64,000 nt of DNA from UBA2377 sp964525935 (GCA_964525935.1 CAZGJZ010000001.1:1-64000), one strand, 5' to 3'; numbered from the stretch's first letter, positions 24,361 through 32,494 are shown. The notes: generated from the sequence alone by a model not told the origin. Program-made: numbers and translations.

Positions 24361-25287
24361 TTAAGGCGAGAGACGGCCGTAGCTGCGGAGCGTGCGCAGG
24401 TTGGCGAGCGTGAGGACGGCCTGCCACTTGCGCTTGGCGACGAGCCAGGCATCCGGGAAGGTGTCGCCCCAGTTCCAGTGCGGGTCCCAGCAGCCTTCGG
24501 GAGTTTGAGTGTCGATCAGGTAGTCGAGGTTAGTTTCAACGTCGGCGGTGAGGAGCGCGCGCCACGGGGAACTTGCGTCGGGCGCAACTTCGAGTGGGCG
24601 GAGGCGGTAGCCTTTCCATTGGGCGGGGTCGCGTTCCACGCCTTTTTCGATCCATGCGGGAATGGCCCTTTGCAGGGCGGTGCGGAGGTCGGTGGGAATG
24701 TTGAGGGCGTCGAAGAGGCGGAGGTAGCAGCGCAGGCTGTCGAGTTCGATGGCGGTGGGACTCTGCAGACGCGCGAGGGTGATCGCAGTGACATGTTGGC
24801 GGAGAGTGGTGGTGACGGGCGACGGGAAAAGGTAGAGGCACGCGAGGCCGTCGGGGCGGGGGTTGTCCTGATAGCGGTGCCAGTTCTCGACAGTTTTATC
24901 CGAGTAATGCCACCACGGCGCGTGAGGCGCGGAGTTATCATGAGGCGGAATGATGTGCCAGGCGTCGAGAGTGGGGTCGAAAGCGGCGACGAGATAGGCG
25001 AGGGCGCGTTGGACGAGGAGATGATCGGCGGGTGCGTGCAGGTCGTGGAGCAGGTGCAGCGCGTGGCAGGTGCTGAGCACCGTCGATGCCTGGAAGCCGA
25101 TGTCGGCTTCCAGGCTGTGAAAACCGCCGTCGGAATTTTGGTAAGAGGCGAGCTCGGCGAGAGCCGGTGCGGCGGGGGCGTTTTCGAAATGAAACGCGAA
25201 GAGGGCGCGCTCAAGCGGTCGGGAGTCGTGGAGGAATGCGGCGGCGCGGGCGAAGGCGGCGGGGGTGAGGTGGCGAGGCGCGGGCAT
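24361..25287 (-). CDS. Alpha/alpha-toroid (prenyltransferase/terpene-cyclase-like) protein of unknown function
   Basis: A 308-residue protein with features of the (alpha/alpha)6 toroid found in squalene-hopene cyclases and protein prenyltransferases: a QNSDGGF repeat at residues 50-56 and a related TPEGCWDPHWNWG near the C-terminus. It is far shorter than squalene-hopene cyclase (about 630) and I see no DxDD catalytic motif, so it is probably not a cyclase. No signal peptide. It ends 11 bases before the DNA glycosylase start and may be co-transcribed with it. Function unknown. Confidence 0.72.
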   Translation of the reverse strand: MPAPRHLTPAAFARAAAFLHDSRPLERALFAFHFENAPAAPALAELASYQNSDGGFHSLEADIGFQASTVLSTCHALHLLHDLHAPADHLLVQRALAYLVAAFDPTLDAWHIIPPHDNSAPHAPWWHYSDKTVENWHRYQDNPRPDGLACLYLFPSPVTTTLRQHVTAITLARLQSPTAIELDSLRCYLRLFDALNIPTDLRTALQRAIPAWIEKGVERDPAQWKGYRLRPLEVAPDASSPWRALLTADVETNLDYLIDTQTPEGCWDPHWNWGDTFPDAWLVAKRKWQAVLTLANLRTLRSYGRLSP

Positions 25288-25382
25288 CGGGAGGTAGAGC
25301 GTTCGGGGAGGAGAACGATTAAGAGAATGAGAAGGATTTCCTGCAGTGGCGATGTGAGGGCGGGCCAGAGGCCATGCCCTGC

Positions 25383-25949
25383 CTAATGCAGAGTCGCGAC
25401 AAAGTCGGCGAAGGTGGCGAAGACGGGGATGCGGTGTTCGGAGACGACAGGGAGCGTGGCGGGGTCGACTTTGCCGGTGCGGACGGCGGCGACGTTAATC
25501 TTGGCGGCGAGACCGGCGCCGAGGTCCGCGGCGGAATCGCCGACCATCCAGCATTGCGCGGGGTCGAGAGCGTGACTGGTGCAGGTTTCGAGGATGAAAC
25601 GTGGCGAGGGCTTGCGGTAGACGGTGGGTTGGTCGGGCGCCTCGGGCGCGATGCAGATGCCGTCGAACAGCGGCGTGCTCAGGCTGATCAGTTCCTCCAT
25701 GCGGGCGTTGACGCGATGGGTATCGTCGAGCGTGTGATAGCCGCGGCCGATGCCGGACTGGTTGGTGAAGAGGAAGAGTTTGTAGCCGAGATCGCGGGCG
25801 TGGCGGAGGGCGGCGGGGGTGCCGGGGATGAGTTCCACGCCGGCGGGATCGGCGAGGTAGACTTTGTCGAGGATGAGCGTGCCGTCGCGGTCGAGGAACA
25901 GCGCTCGCGTGGAGTTTTCGACTTTCGATTTCTGATTTTCGATTTTCAC
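25383..25949 (-). CDS. gmhB: D-glycero-D-manno-heptose-1,7-bisphosphate 7-phosphatase (HAD), zinc loop missing
   Basis: A 188-residue HAD phosphatase of the GmhB/HisB-N type: Asp20-x-Asp22 in FLDRDGTL, TNQSGIGRGY, Lys113 in YRKPSP and MVGDSAADLGAG. It would remove a phosphate in ADP-heptose synthesis for LPS core. The short loop APEAPDQPTVYRKP (101-114) replaces the Cys/His zinc loop of E. coli GmhB. The start is a GTG inside a dispersed repeat, so the first 13 residues (MKIENQKSKVENS) are repeat-encoded. The heptose kinase gene rfaE1 lies just upstream, supporting the role. Confidence 0.85.
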   Translation of the reverse strand: MKIENQKSKVENSTRALFLDRDGTLILDKVYLADPAGVELIPGTPAALRHARDLGYKLFLFTNQSGIGRGYHTLDDTHRVNARMEELISLSTPLFDGICIAPEAPDQPTVYRKPSPRFILETCTSHALDPAQCWMVGDSAADLGAGLAAKINVAAVRTGKVDPATLPVVSEHRIPVFATFADFVATLH

Positions 25950-25951
25950 GC
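25913..25951. repeat. Dispersed TTTTCGATTTC-type repeat at the start of gmhB
   Basis: Tandem variants of the unit GATTTTC/GACTTTC (for example GATTTCTGATTTTC) ending in GATTTTCACGC. The same GCGTGAAA-TCGAAAATC core (other strand) recurs at 38053-38090. The repeat supplies the GTG start and first codons of gmhB. Confidence 0.7.
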
Positions 25952-25961
25952 GGGGGAGGAG

Positions 25962-25990
25962 CCGTTTGTAACCTAATGGGTTACAAACGG
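25962..25990. repeat. Perfect 12-base inverted repeat, TTTGTAACC family
   Basis: CCGTTTGTAACC (25962-25973) and GGTTACAAACGG (25979-25990) with centre TAATG. Closely related palindromes are at 50395-50417 and 50455-50473. It lies between rfaE1 and gmhB. It has no strong T run, so it looks more like a dispersed palindrome or protein site than a terminator. Confidence 0.75.
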
Positions 25991-26000
25991 TGGGGCCGGA

Positions 26001-26978
26001 TTACTCTTCGTGGGCGACGTAAGCCTGCAGTTCGGCGGGAGTGACGGTGGCGGTGCCGAGTTTGCCGACGACGACGCCGGATGCGGCATTGGAGAAATGG
26101 GCGGCCTGCTCCAGGCTCGCGCCAGCGGCGAGGGCGAGCACGAGACCGGCGAGCGCGGTGTCGCCGGCGCCGGAAACATCGAAGACCTCGCGGGCGGCGG
26201 TGGGCATGGTTTTGACGATCTTGCCCTTGGCGCTGAGGAGCATGCCGTCCTCGCCGAGGGTGATGACGAGGTTGCGCGTGCCGTAACGGCGGTGGAGTTC
26301 GGCGCAGACCGCGGCGGCCGGGTAGGGCGTGTGCGGAACGGGTTCGATGCCGGCCAACTGCAGCGACTCGCGTTTGTTGGGGGTGATGAGATCGAGGTCG
26401 CGAAAGGCGAGGTGGCGCTTGGGCTTGGGGTCGAGGGCGATGAACTTGCCGGCGGCGCGGGCGAGCCTGGTGACGAGCGCCACGAGTTCGTCGGAGAGAA
26501 TGCCCTTGGCGTAATCGGAAAGGATCACGGCGTCGGCGGTGCGGATGGCCTCGGCGAAGAGCTGCTCAGCCTGCGCGGCGGTGAGGGCGTAGTGGGCCTG
26601 AGGGGATTCGCGGTCGAGGCGGCAGAGCTGCTGGTGCTGCACGAGCACGCGGGTCTTGAGGATGGTCGCGCCGGTGCCAGGGGTGGCGAGGGTGGCGATA
26701 TTTTTGGCGTGGAGAATCTGGGTGAGCTTGGTGCCGGCCTCATCCTGGCCAATGAAACCTGCAACGGTGCAGCGGGCGCCGAGCGAGGCGATGTTGAGGG
26801 CGACATTGGCGGCGCCGCCGGCGGTCCAGGAATCGCGGGCGATGTCCACGACGGGCACCGGGGCCTCGGGCGAGATGCGCGTGGCGTCGCCCCAAATGTA
26901 GTGATCCAGCATCACATCGCCGATGACGAGGATGTGGAGCTTGGAGATTTTTTTGAGGAGCGAGGGCAGGCCTTTCAT
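26001..26978 (-). CDS. rfaE1: PfkB-family heptose-7-phosphate kinase (RfaE1/HldE kinase domain only)
   Basis: A 325-residue ribokinase-type enzyme resembling the kinase half of HldE: VIGDVMLDHYIWGDATRISPEAPVPVV at the N-terminus (Asp-x-x-Leu-Asp-x-Tyr), a GGAANVALNIASLGA sugar-binding segment and the PfkB signature DVSGAGDTALAGLVLAL near the C-terminus. The nucleotidyltransferase domain of bifunctional HldE is absent, so adenylylation must be done by another protein. ATG 26978 gives an ATGA overlap with the upstream peptidase gene. Acts with gmhB in ADP-heptose synthesis. Confidence 0.9.
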   Translation of the reverse strand: MKGLPSLLKKISKLHILVIGDVMLDHYIWGDATRISPEAPVPVVDIARDSWTAGGAANVALNIASLGARCTVAGFIGQDEAGTKLTQILHAKNIATLATPGTGATILKTRVLVQHQQLCRLDRESPQAHYALTAAQAEQLFAEAIRTADAVILSDYAKGILSDELVALVTRLARAAGKFIALDPKPKRHLAFRDLDLITPNKRESLQLAGIEPVPHTPYPAAAVCAELHRRYGTRNLVITLGEDGMLLSAKGKIVKTMPTAAREVFDVSGAGDTALAGLVLALAAGASLEQAAHFSNAASGVVVGKLGTATVTPAELQAYVAHEE

Positions 26979-28114
26979 CGGATTTCCCAATCGTAATGGT
27001 ATTTGGAGAGCAGCTTGCTGCCGGTGGCGGTGACTTGGACGACATCCTCGAAGCGGCAGCCGCCGAGGCCGGGGTAGTAGAGGCCGGGTTCAACGGTCAC
27101 GACTGCGCCCGGTTTGAGCGCCATCGACACCATGCCGGAGACGCGGGGCATTTCGTGGACGGCGAGACCGAGGCCGTGGCCGGTGCCGTGGAAGAAGCCG
27201 GTGGAGCCATTTTTGCCGTGCGTGGTTTTATAACCTGCGGCATCGAAGACGTTGACGACCTGCTGGTGCACGTGACGGCCGTCGACGTTGCCGTGGATGG
27301 CGCGCAACGCGGCGACCTGCGCGGCGCGCACGGTGGCGCAGAGCTTGCGCTGGGCGTCAGAGGCGCGGCCCTTGAGGAAGGTGCGCGTCATGTCACCGAA
27401 ATACCCCGTTGCGACCACGCGCGGAAAAATATCCACGATGATGAGCTCGTTGGGTCGCAGCGGGCCGTGGCCGCGTTCGTGCGGGTCGCAGGCCTGGTCA
27501 CCGCCGGCGACGATGGTGTCGTCGGCGCGACCGCCTTCGGCGAGGATGGCGGAGTCGATGGCGAAGCGCAGGCGCTCGGAGGTGAGCGGCTGGCCGGCGT
27601 GGATCAAGGTGCGACCCTTGATACGGGCGGCGCGGAGAATTTTTTCGGTGACAGCGTAACCGACGGCGCTGAGGCGGTTGCCCTCGCGGATGGCGGCGGC
27701 TTCGGTGGCGGATTTGATTTCGCGCCCGGGGAAGAGCGCGCCATCAGCGGTTTCGACGCGCAGGCCGAGGTCACGCAGCTTCAGGAAGAGCGCGACGGGA
27801 AAATCGTCCGGCACGCGGAAGCCGCGCACGCGGTAGGCGCGGGCGAGTTCGACAATGATTTCGGCGGGACCGGCTTTGCGGCCGGGGTGGCGTTTCTCGG
27901 CGCGGGCGCGCCAGGCTTCGAGCGGGAGGACTTCGTCAAAAGTGCGGGCTTTCTTTACCCGGCCGAGTTCGAGGGCGCTTTGGACGGTGATGCGTTTCCG
28001 GCCGACGCCGAAGGCGATGAAGGGGTCGTGGACCCCGACACGGCTGAAGTAGAGCTGGTCCGCGCTGGTAACAGTGTCGGCGTAAAGCAGGGGAGGAAGA
28101 AGGGAGCGGGCCAC
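26975..28114 (-). CDS. M24 family Xaa-Pro aminopeptidase-like protein
   Basis: About 380 residues: an N-terminal creatinase-like domain and a C-terminal pita-bread M24 metallopeptidase domain with the expected metal ligands (IIVDIFPRV Asp, GYFGDMTRTF Asp, FHGTGHGLGLAVHEMP His, VTVEPGLYYPG Glu, FEDVVQV Glu). It would remove N-terminal residues next to proline. The start is uncertain: GTG 28114 is preferred, because GTG 28153 would leave only 7 bases to the divergent lipoprotein gene. The stop overlaps rfaE1 by 4 bases. Confidence 0.88.
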   Translation of the reverse strand: MARSLLPPLLYADTVTSADQLYFSRVGVHDPFIAFGVGRKRITVQSALELGRVKKARTFDEVLPLEAWRARAEKRHPGRKAGPAEIIVELARAYRVRGFRVPDDFPVALFLKLRDLGLRVETADGALFPGREIKSATEAAAIREGNRLSAVGYAVTEKILRAARIKGRTLIHAGQPLTSERLRFAIDSAILAEGGRADDTIVAGGDQACDPHERGHGPLRPNELIIVDIFPRVVATGYFGDMTRTFLKGRASDAQRKLCATVRAAQVAALRAIHGNVDGRHVHQQVVNVFDAAGYKTTHGKNGSTGFFHGTGHGLGLAVHEMPRVSGMVSMALKPGAVVTVEPGLYYPGLGGCRFEDVVQVTATGSKLLSKYHYDWEIR

Positions 28115-28160
28115 GAGAGAGAGGTTGTGTAATGACGCGGGGTGATTACCCACGGACTCT

Positions 28161-28694
28161 GTGAAAAACGCAAATCCGGTTTCTCAGGTGTGGCGTGGCA
28201 TGGCGATGATGGCGCTGGCTTTTGTGCTGGCGGGCTGCGGTCGGAGCGAGCCGGCCAGGAACGTTGCGCCAAAGACGGTGGCGGATTTTTTCACGATCAA
28301 CGTCGGCGAGCGTGCGGTGCGGATGCAACTCGCGGTGCTCCGGCCCGAGATGGAACGCGGGTTGATGGAACGCAAGGAACTGGGTCGCGACGACGGCATG
28401 CTTTTTGTTTATGCGCAGCCCACGCAAATGAGCTTTTGGATGCACAACACGCCGCTGCCGCTGGATATCGGTTTCTTCAGTCCCGAGGGAGAGTTGCTCG
28501 AGATTTATCCGATGTATTCCTTCGACGAAAACACGGTCAAGTCCCGCAGCACGCGGGTGCAATTTGCACTGGAGATGAACCAAGGCTGGTTTGGGCAGAG
28601 CGGGGTAAGGCCGGGGGCGAAGCTCGACCTGCGGGCGCTCGCGGCGGCGCTGCGCGAGCGGGGGATCGATCCGGTGAAGGCGGGCTTGAAGTAA
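28161..28694 (+). CDS. DUF192 domain lipoprotein
   Basis: A 177-residue protein with a lipoprotein signal (MALAFVLAGC, lipobox LAGC, Cys near residue 26) and a DUF192 domain (about 45-165) recognisable by MQLAVLRPEMERGLMERKEL, DDGMLFVY, MSFWMHNTPLPLDIGFF and the C-terminal VRPGAKL. DUF192 proteins are small periplasmic or surface proteins of unknown role. GTG 28161 keeps a positively charged n-region; ATG 28200 is an alternative that would not. A shared hairpin terminator follows. Confidence 0.87.
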   Translation: MKNANPVSQVWRGMAMMALAFVLAGCGRSEPARNVAPKTVADFFTINVGERAVRMQLAVLRPEMERGLMERKELGRDDGMLFVYAQPTQMSFWMHNTPLPLDIGFFSPEGELLEIYPMYSFDENTVKSRSTRVQFALEMNQGWFGQSGVRPGAKLDLRALAAALRERGIDPVKAGLK

Positions 28695-28720
28695 GCGGTC
28701 TTCCCTTGGGCCCGGCCAAA

Positions 28721-28751
28721 AAATAAAAAACCGGGGTCAATGACCCCGGTT
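28721..28751. terminator. Terminator between the DUF192 gene and the converging hypothetical gene
   Basis: Stem AACCGGGGTCA (28729-28739) / TGACCCCGGTT (28741-28751) around a one-base centre, with an A run at 28723-28730 that becomes a T run on the minus strand. It best serves the minus-strand gene. The same AACCGGGGTC stem recurs at 35598. Confidence 0.85.
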
Positions 28752-28777
28752 AATGGATAAGCGCAGAACCAAGCGAC

Positions 28778-29263
28778 TTACTCGTCGTCGTCCTCGTCGA
28801 GGCGGCCGCCTTTGACGACTTTGACGTCGTCCGTGGGGATGAGGTTGTTGGATTTGACGAGCAGGACGGGCGTCTTGGTTTTTACCCAGACCTCGGCCTC
28901 CTTGAAATGCTTGGCCGGGATGTTTTCGAGGGCGTCGCCAATGGTCTTGGCGGGGAGCAGGCGGCCTTTCTTGCTGGCGTTGAAATCGTAAGCGGCGCGG
29001 TAAACGCGGTCGAGGGTGGTGGCGACGCTTTCATCCTCAGGGATCTGCACCACCCAGCCGACGAAATCGTTCTTGGGCAGCTTGGCGTCGGGATCGGAGA
29101 CGACGATGACGAACTGCTTTTTAACCGCCGGCGGCTTCTCCTCGTCGCCCGGGTCAGGCTGCGCGGCGAGGTTCATCTCCTCGATGACGCGCCGGAGCAG
29201 GGAGGGATCGAGCTGGTTCTTCTTGAGGATCTCGGCGACCTTATTGACGTCAATTTTCGGCAT
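28778..29263 (-). CDS. Conserved-looking hypothetical protein with acidic tail
   Basis: A 161-residue soluble protein I do not recognise. It begins MPKIDVNKVAEILKKNQ, has a Pro/Glu/Asp-rich hinge near residues 36-50, a compact middle (KKQFVIVVSDPDAKLPKNDF, GWVVQIPEDESVATTLDRVY) and ends in an acidic tail, DEDDDE. No membrane segment or signal. Coding is supported by a normal codon pattern, a plausible ATG and a terminator directly after the stop. It is probably a single-gene unit. Confidence 0.75.
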   Translation of the reverse strand: MPKIDVNKVAEILKKNQLDPSLLRRVIEEMNLAAQPDPGDEEKPPAVKKQFVIVVSDPDAKLPKNDFVGWVVQIPEDESVATTLDRVYRAAYDFNASKKGRLLPAKTIGDALENIPAKHFKEAEVWVKTKTPVLLVKSNNLIPTDDVKVVKGGRLDEDDDE

Positions 29264-29270
29264 GGGAAGG

Positions 29271-29300
29271 GATCACGGATTACACGGATGCCGACCGATG
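29271..29300. repeat. Short CACGGATTA-type dispersed repeat
   Basis: GATCACGGATTACACGGATG, a short copy of the ACCACGAAT/ACACGGAT repeat family seen at 39858-39905 and 63546-63669. It lies in the space between two divergent genes. Confidence 0.45.
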
Positions 29301-29421
29301 AGAAGAAGAAAAGACCCGGTCGGAAGCAGGCGTGAAGGTGGCAAAACTATGTGCGATCAGTAGTTTCCTCAATCGCTTTGCAGCGGCGGGCAGTCATTGC
29401 CTTGCTGCCAACACTCCTGTC

Positions 29422-30777
29422 ATGGATACTTCCAAAACCAGCAAACGTCATCCGCGAATGGTGGCGGCCTTGATCGAGACCTTTGGTTTCAGTCCGGCGA
29501 TCGCTACGGCGGTCACTTTGTTTCTCATGGGGATCGGCCTGGCGGCACTCGTTTGGATTGTGCGCTCGGCGCCGCCGCGCACGCTCACCCTGACGAGCGG
29601 CCCGGTGGGCAGTTCGTTTCAGCGCTATGCGGAGTCCTACCAGAAACGCCTCGCGGCGCACGGCGTGACGCTGGTGATCCAGCCGTCGAACGGCTCGATC
29701 GATAATCTCCAGCGGCTGCAGGCGGCGGACTCGGGGATTGATGTGGGATTTGTGCAGGGCGGGATGGCGAAGGAGGAAAACCTCAAGGGCTTGCTATCGC
29801 TCGGGAGCATCGCCTACCAGCCGCTCTGGGTTTATTACCGCGGGACGGCGCCGATCACGCGCCTGGCGGAGCTGGCGGGGAAACGCATCGCGGTGGGTGC
29901 GGCCGGCAGCGGCACGCGCGCGCTCGCGCTGGTGTTGCTCTCGGCCAACGGCATCACGGGGGCGCCGTCGGTGTTTGTGGAGCTTGACTCGGAGGCGGCC
30001 GCGGCGGACTTGCTCGCGGGTAAGCTCGACGCGGTTTTCCTGATGGGCGACTCGGCCTCGATCCAGACATTGCGCAGTCTCGGCAAATCGGAGGACGTGC
30101 GAATGTTCAACTTCAGCCAGGCCGATGCGTATACGCGGCGTTTCGCATATCTGAACAAAATGATCCTGCCGGAGGGCTCATTCGACCTGGGTAAAAATCT
30201 GCCCGCCCAGGATGTCGAGCTCATCGGGCCGACCGTGGAACTGGTGGCGCGCGAGGGGTTGAATTCGGCGCTGTCGGATTTGCTGCTGGGCGTGGCGCAG
30301 GAAGTGCACGGCAAGGCCGGGCTGTTGCAGAAGCGCGGCGAATTTCCCGCGCCGCTGGAGCACGAGTTCGCGATGAGCGGCGATGCCTTGCGGTATTACA
30401 AGTCGGGCAAGGGTTTTATCTATCGGCTGATCGACTCGTTCTGGCTGGCGAGCTTGCTGAACCGGATGCTGGTCGCGCTCGTGCCGCTGGCGTTGGTGTT
30501 GATCCCGACCGTGCGGTTGTTGCCCATCCTCTACCGCTGGAGCATCCAGCTGCGGATTTACCGGTGTTACCGGCCGTTGCTGCGGCTCGAGCGCGAGGCG
30601 CAGTGGCCGCTGGAGAAAGCGCGCGCCGAGGAGCTGCTCCAACGGCTCGAAGAGATCGAAGTCACGGTCAACCAGCTCAAGGTGCCGGCATCATTCGCCT
30701 TCGCGTTCTACGAACTGCGCGGACATGTGGGGTTCGTGCGGCGGCGCTTACAAAGCGCAACGACGCCGGCGGCCTGA
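29422..30777 (+). CDS. TAXI-type TRAP solute-binding protein with C-terminal membrane and coiled-coil region
   Basis: A 451-residue protein from ATG 29422 (the frame opens at GTG 29332). One membrane helix near residues 23-47 is followed by a TAXI/NMT1-like substrate-binding domain about 52-330 (TLTSGPVGSSFQRYAESYQ, GIDVGFVQGGMA, AVGAAGSGTRALALVLL). A second hydrophobic segment lies near 350-380 and a charged coiled tail near 390-451. Classical TAXI proteins are free periplasmic binders; this is membrane-tethered at both ends and no TRAP permease gene is nearby. It may act as a sensor or scaffold rather than in uptake. Confidence 0.8.
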   Translation: MDTSKTSKRHPRMVAALIETFGFSPAIATAVTLFLMGIGLAALVWIVRSAPPRTLTLTSGPVGSSFQRYAESYQKRLAAHGVTLVIQPSNGSIDNLQRLQAADSGIDVGFVQGGMAKEENLKGLLSLGSIAYQPLWVYYRGTAPITRLAELAGKRIAVGAAGSGTRALALVLLSANGITGAPSVFVELDSEAAAADLLAGKLDAVFLMGDSASIQTLRSLGKSEDVRMFNFSQADAYTRRFAYLNKMILPEGSFDLGKNLPAQDVELIGPTVELVAREGLNSALSDLLLGVAQEVHGKAGLLQKRGEFPAPLEHEFAMSGDALRYYKSGKGFIYRLIDSFWLASLLNRMLVALVPLALVLIPTVRLLPILYRWSIQLRIYRCYRPLLRLEREAQWPLEKARAEELLQRLEEIEVTVNQLKVPASFAFAFYELRGHVGFVRRRLQSATTPAA

Positions 30778-30787
30778 AGAGGGCGGA

Positions 30788-31324
30788 ATGAGGAACGAAT
30801 CGCCGATGAAACCGGAGCGCGAGGAATGGTTTGATGTGGTCAATGCCCGCGACGAAGTGGTCGGCCGGGCGCTGCGGCGGGAGGTGCATGGGCGCGGGTT
30901 GCTGCACCGAGCGGTGCACGTGCTCGTGTTCAACGCCGCCGGTCAGGTGTTTTTGCAGAAGCGCTCGATGAGCAAGGATATGTCGCCGGGTTTGTGGGAT
31001 TCGTCGTGTTCAGGGCACGTGGACGCCGGTGAAGACTACGACGCGGCGGCCCAGCGCGAGCTCGGCGAGGAACTGGGACTGCGGGTGGCGCAACCGCCCA
31101 GGCGCTGGCGGCGGATCGAGGCGTGTGCGGCGACGAGCGGAGAATTCACGTGGATCTACCGGTTGGTGGCGGAAGGGCCGTTTGTGCTGCACCCGGAGGA
31201 AATCGAGCGCGGTGAATGGCTCGCTCCCCGCGAGGTATCGCGCCGGCTGGCGGCGACGCCGGGAGATTATTGCCCGGCGTTTACGCTGATCTGGTCGCTG
31301 GTCGCGGCCGAATCAGTTGTATGA
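30788..31324 (+). CDS. Nudix hydrolase (isopentenyl-diphosphate isomerase/YfcD-like)
   Basis: A 178-residue Nudix enzyme. The box GHVDAGEDYDAAAQRELGEE fits Gx5Ex7REUxEExGU. Before it are LLHRAVHVLVFNAAG and VFLQKRSMSKDMSPGLWD, typical of the IDI-like/YfcD branch. It hydrolyses a nucleoside diphosphate-linked compound; the substrate is unknown. ATG 30788 is used; ATG 30806 is an alternative. It follows the TAXI protein by 10 bases. Its 3' end overlaps the converging 31313-31612 gene by 12 bases. Confidence 0.9.
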   Translation: MRNESPMKPEREEWFDVVNARDEVVGRALRREVHGRGLLHRAVHVLVFNAAGQVFLQKRSMSKDMSPGLWDSSCSGHVDAGEDYDAAAQRELGEELGLRVAQPPRRWRRIEACAATSGEFTWIYRLVAEGPFVLHPEEIERGEWLAPREVSRRLAATPGDYCPAFTLIWSLVAAESVV

Positions 31325-31612
31325 TGGACCGAGGCCGGTGATGCGCCGGCCGACGATTTTCCCCGGGCCTTCATTGGCGCTGAGCCGTTTGATCTCATCG
31401 AACTGCTTGGATGAAATCAGCCTGCGTGGGACGCGTTTCTCGGCTTCGTAGATGAGGCGGGCGCGGTCTTCGTCGTCGGGCGTGTAAGGTTCCCACGAGG
31501 CATGATGACCCTGATGGCTCGTCCATTCAATGTTGCCGCCGTGCACGACGGCGCTGACCTGAAATTTGCCCTTTTCGGGATGCTTGTTCCACCAGCCGAA
31601 CTCGATGCTCAT
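31313..31612 (-). CDS. Small hypothetical protein
   Basis: A 99-residue soluble protein that I do not recognise. It begins MSIEFGWWNKHPEKGKFQV and is rich in Trp, His and Gly in its first half (GNIEWTSHQGHHASWEPY), then charged. No signal or membrane segment. The coding frame is supported by composition unlike its shadows and by an ATG start 21 bases after the metallophosphoesterase stop. The stop overlaps the end of the Nudix gene on the opposite strand. Confidence 0.65.
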   Translation of the reverse strand: MSIEFGWWNKHPEKGKFQVSAVVHGGNIEWTSHQGHHASWEPYTPDDEDRARLIYEAEKRVPRRLISSKQFDEIKRLSANEGPGKIVGRRITGLGPSYN

Positions 31613-31633
31613 GCTGTTCGTATTGCGGGAAAC

Positions 31634-32494
31634 TCAGCCGCGAGCCAGTGTAAATTCGGCGACGGTGGCGCCGGCGTGAAACTCACCGCCGCGGCGCTCA
31701 ACGCGACGCACGGTGAGATGATCGTCGCCGACATCGACCAACTGGCAGCCGGAAGGCGGGCAGTAGGAGCCGGTATTGATGACCACCCGCCCATCGGGAC
31801 GGCGCCAGACACCGGGGCGGTGCGTGTGACCATTGATAATAAAACGCGCCTGGGGGCGGTGGGTGGTGGCGACGGCAGAAATGCGGGCGGGCATCTCGGC
31901 CCACGCGCGCAGGATGCGGGGAATCCGCCCCGGCGGCCACACGGTATCGGCCAGATAACTGGCGAGGTAGCGCAAGCGGCGTGGTTCGGCCTGGTGGCGT
32001 TGCGGGATGGCGGCGCACGCGCGGCGGTGGGCGGCGAGCAGTTGTTCGAAGGAGGCGGGCGCTGGCAGTTGATTGCGCTCCTGCACGACGAGTTGGCGCG
32101 CGAGCGATGCATCCTGCCCCCAAGGCACGATGTTCTCGAAGGCGATGTCTCCGTGGGTGACCAGCACGGCGCCGCCGGCCAGATCGCAGAGATGATCGGT
32201 CGTGAGATCGGGATCGTGATTGCCGGTGAGGCAGGTCAACGACACGGGGCTGCGGCGGACGAAGTCGCGGACCGTTTCGCGAGTCTGCGCAGTGATGGCG
32301 GCATGCGGTCCGGGACGCGTATCGAGGGTATCACCGTTGAAGATCACGCGCTCAGGCCCGGCGAGCAGCGGATCGAGCTGGCGGAGGTCGCGCACAATGC
32401 TGGCGCGGTCGCCGTAGTGCAGATCGGAAAGGATGCGGGTGAAAGGCCGGGCCACGATGGACGCCGAGAGAAACGCGCGCCACCGCGGGCGCAA
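31634..32494 (-). CDS. Calcineurin-like metallophosphoesterase
   Basis: About 286 residues with the full set of metallophosphoesterase motifs: ILSDLHYGD, VIFNGDTLDTR, CLTGNHDPD, LVTHGDIAFE and FIINGHTHRPG, binding two metals. No signal peptide. The substrate is unknown; it differs from the LpxH-like protein at 49576. The start is uncertain: TTG 32494 is the widest, GTG 32455 (before ARPFTRILSDLH) is equally possible. Confidence 0.85.
   Translation of the reverse strand: MRPRWRAFLSASIVARPFTRILSDLHYGDRASIVRDLRQLDPLLAGPERVIFNGDTLDTRPGPHAAITAQTRETVRDFVRRSPVSLTCLTGNHDPDLTTDHLCDLAGGAVLVTHGDIAFENIVPWGQDASLARQLVVQERNQLPAPASFEQLLAAHRRACAAIPQRHQAEPRRLRYLASYLADTVWPPGRIPRILRAWAEMPARISAVATTHRPQARFIINGHTHRPGVWRRPDGRVVINTGSYCPPSGCQLVDVGDDHLTVRRVERRGGEFHAGATVAEFTLARG

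Noticed and set aside
24361..25287. Squalene-hopene cyclase or protein prenyltransferase assignment for the toroid protein
   Set aside because: Only half the length of a cyclase and no DxDD or prenyltransferase zinc ligands visible; left as unknown function.
26996..28132. 378-codon plus-strand ORF opposite the M24 peptidase
   Set aside because: Gly/Val/Asp-rich shadow; the peptidase ligand motifs lie on the minus strand.
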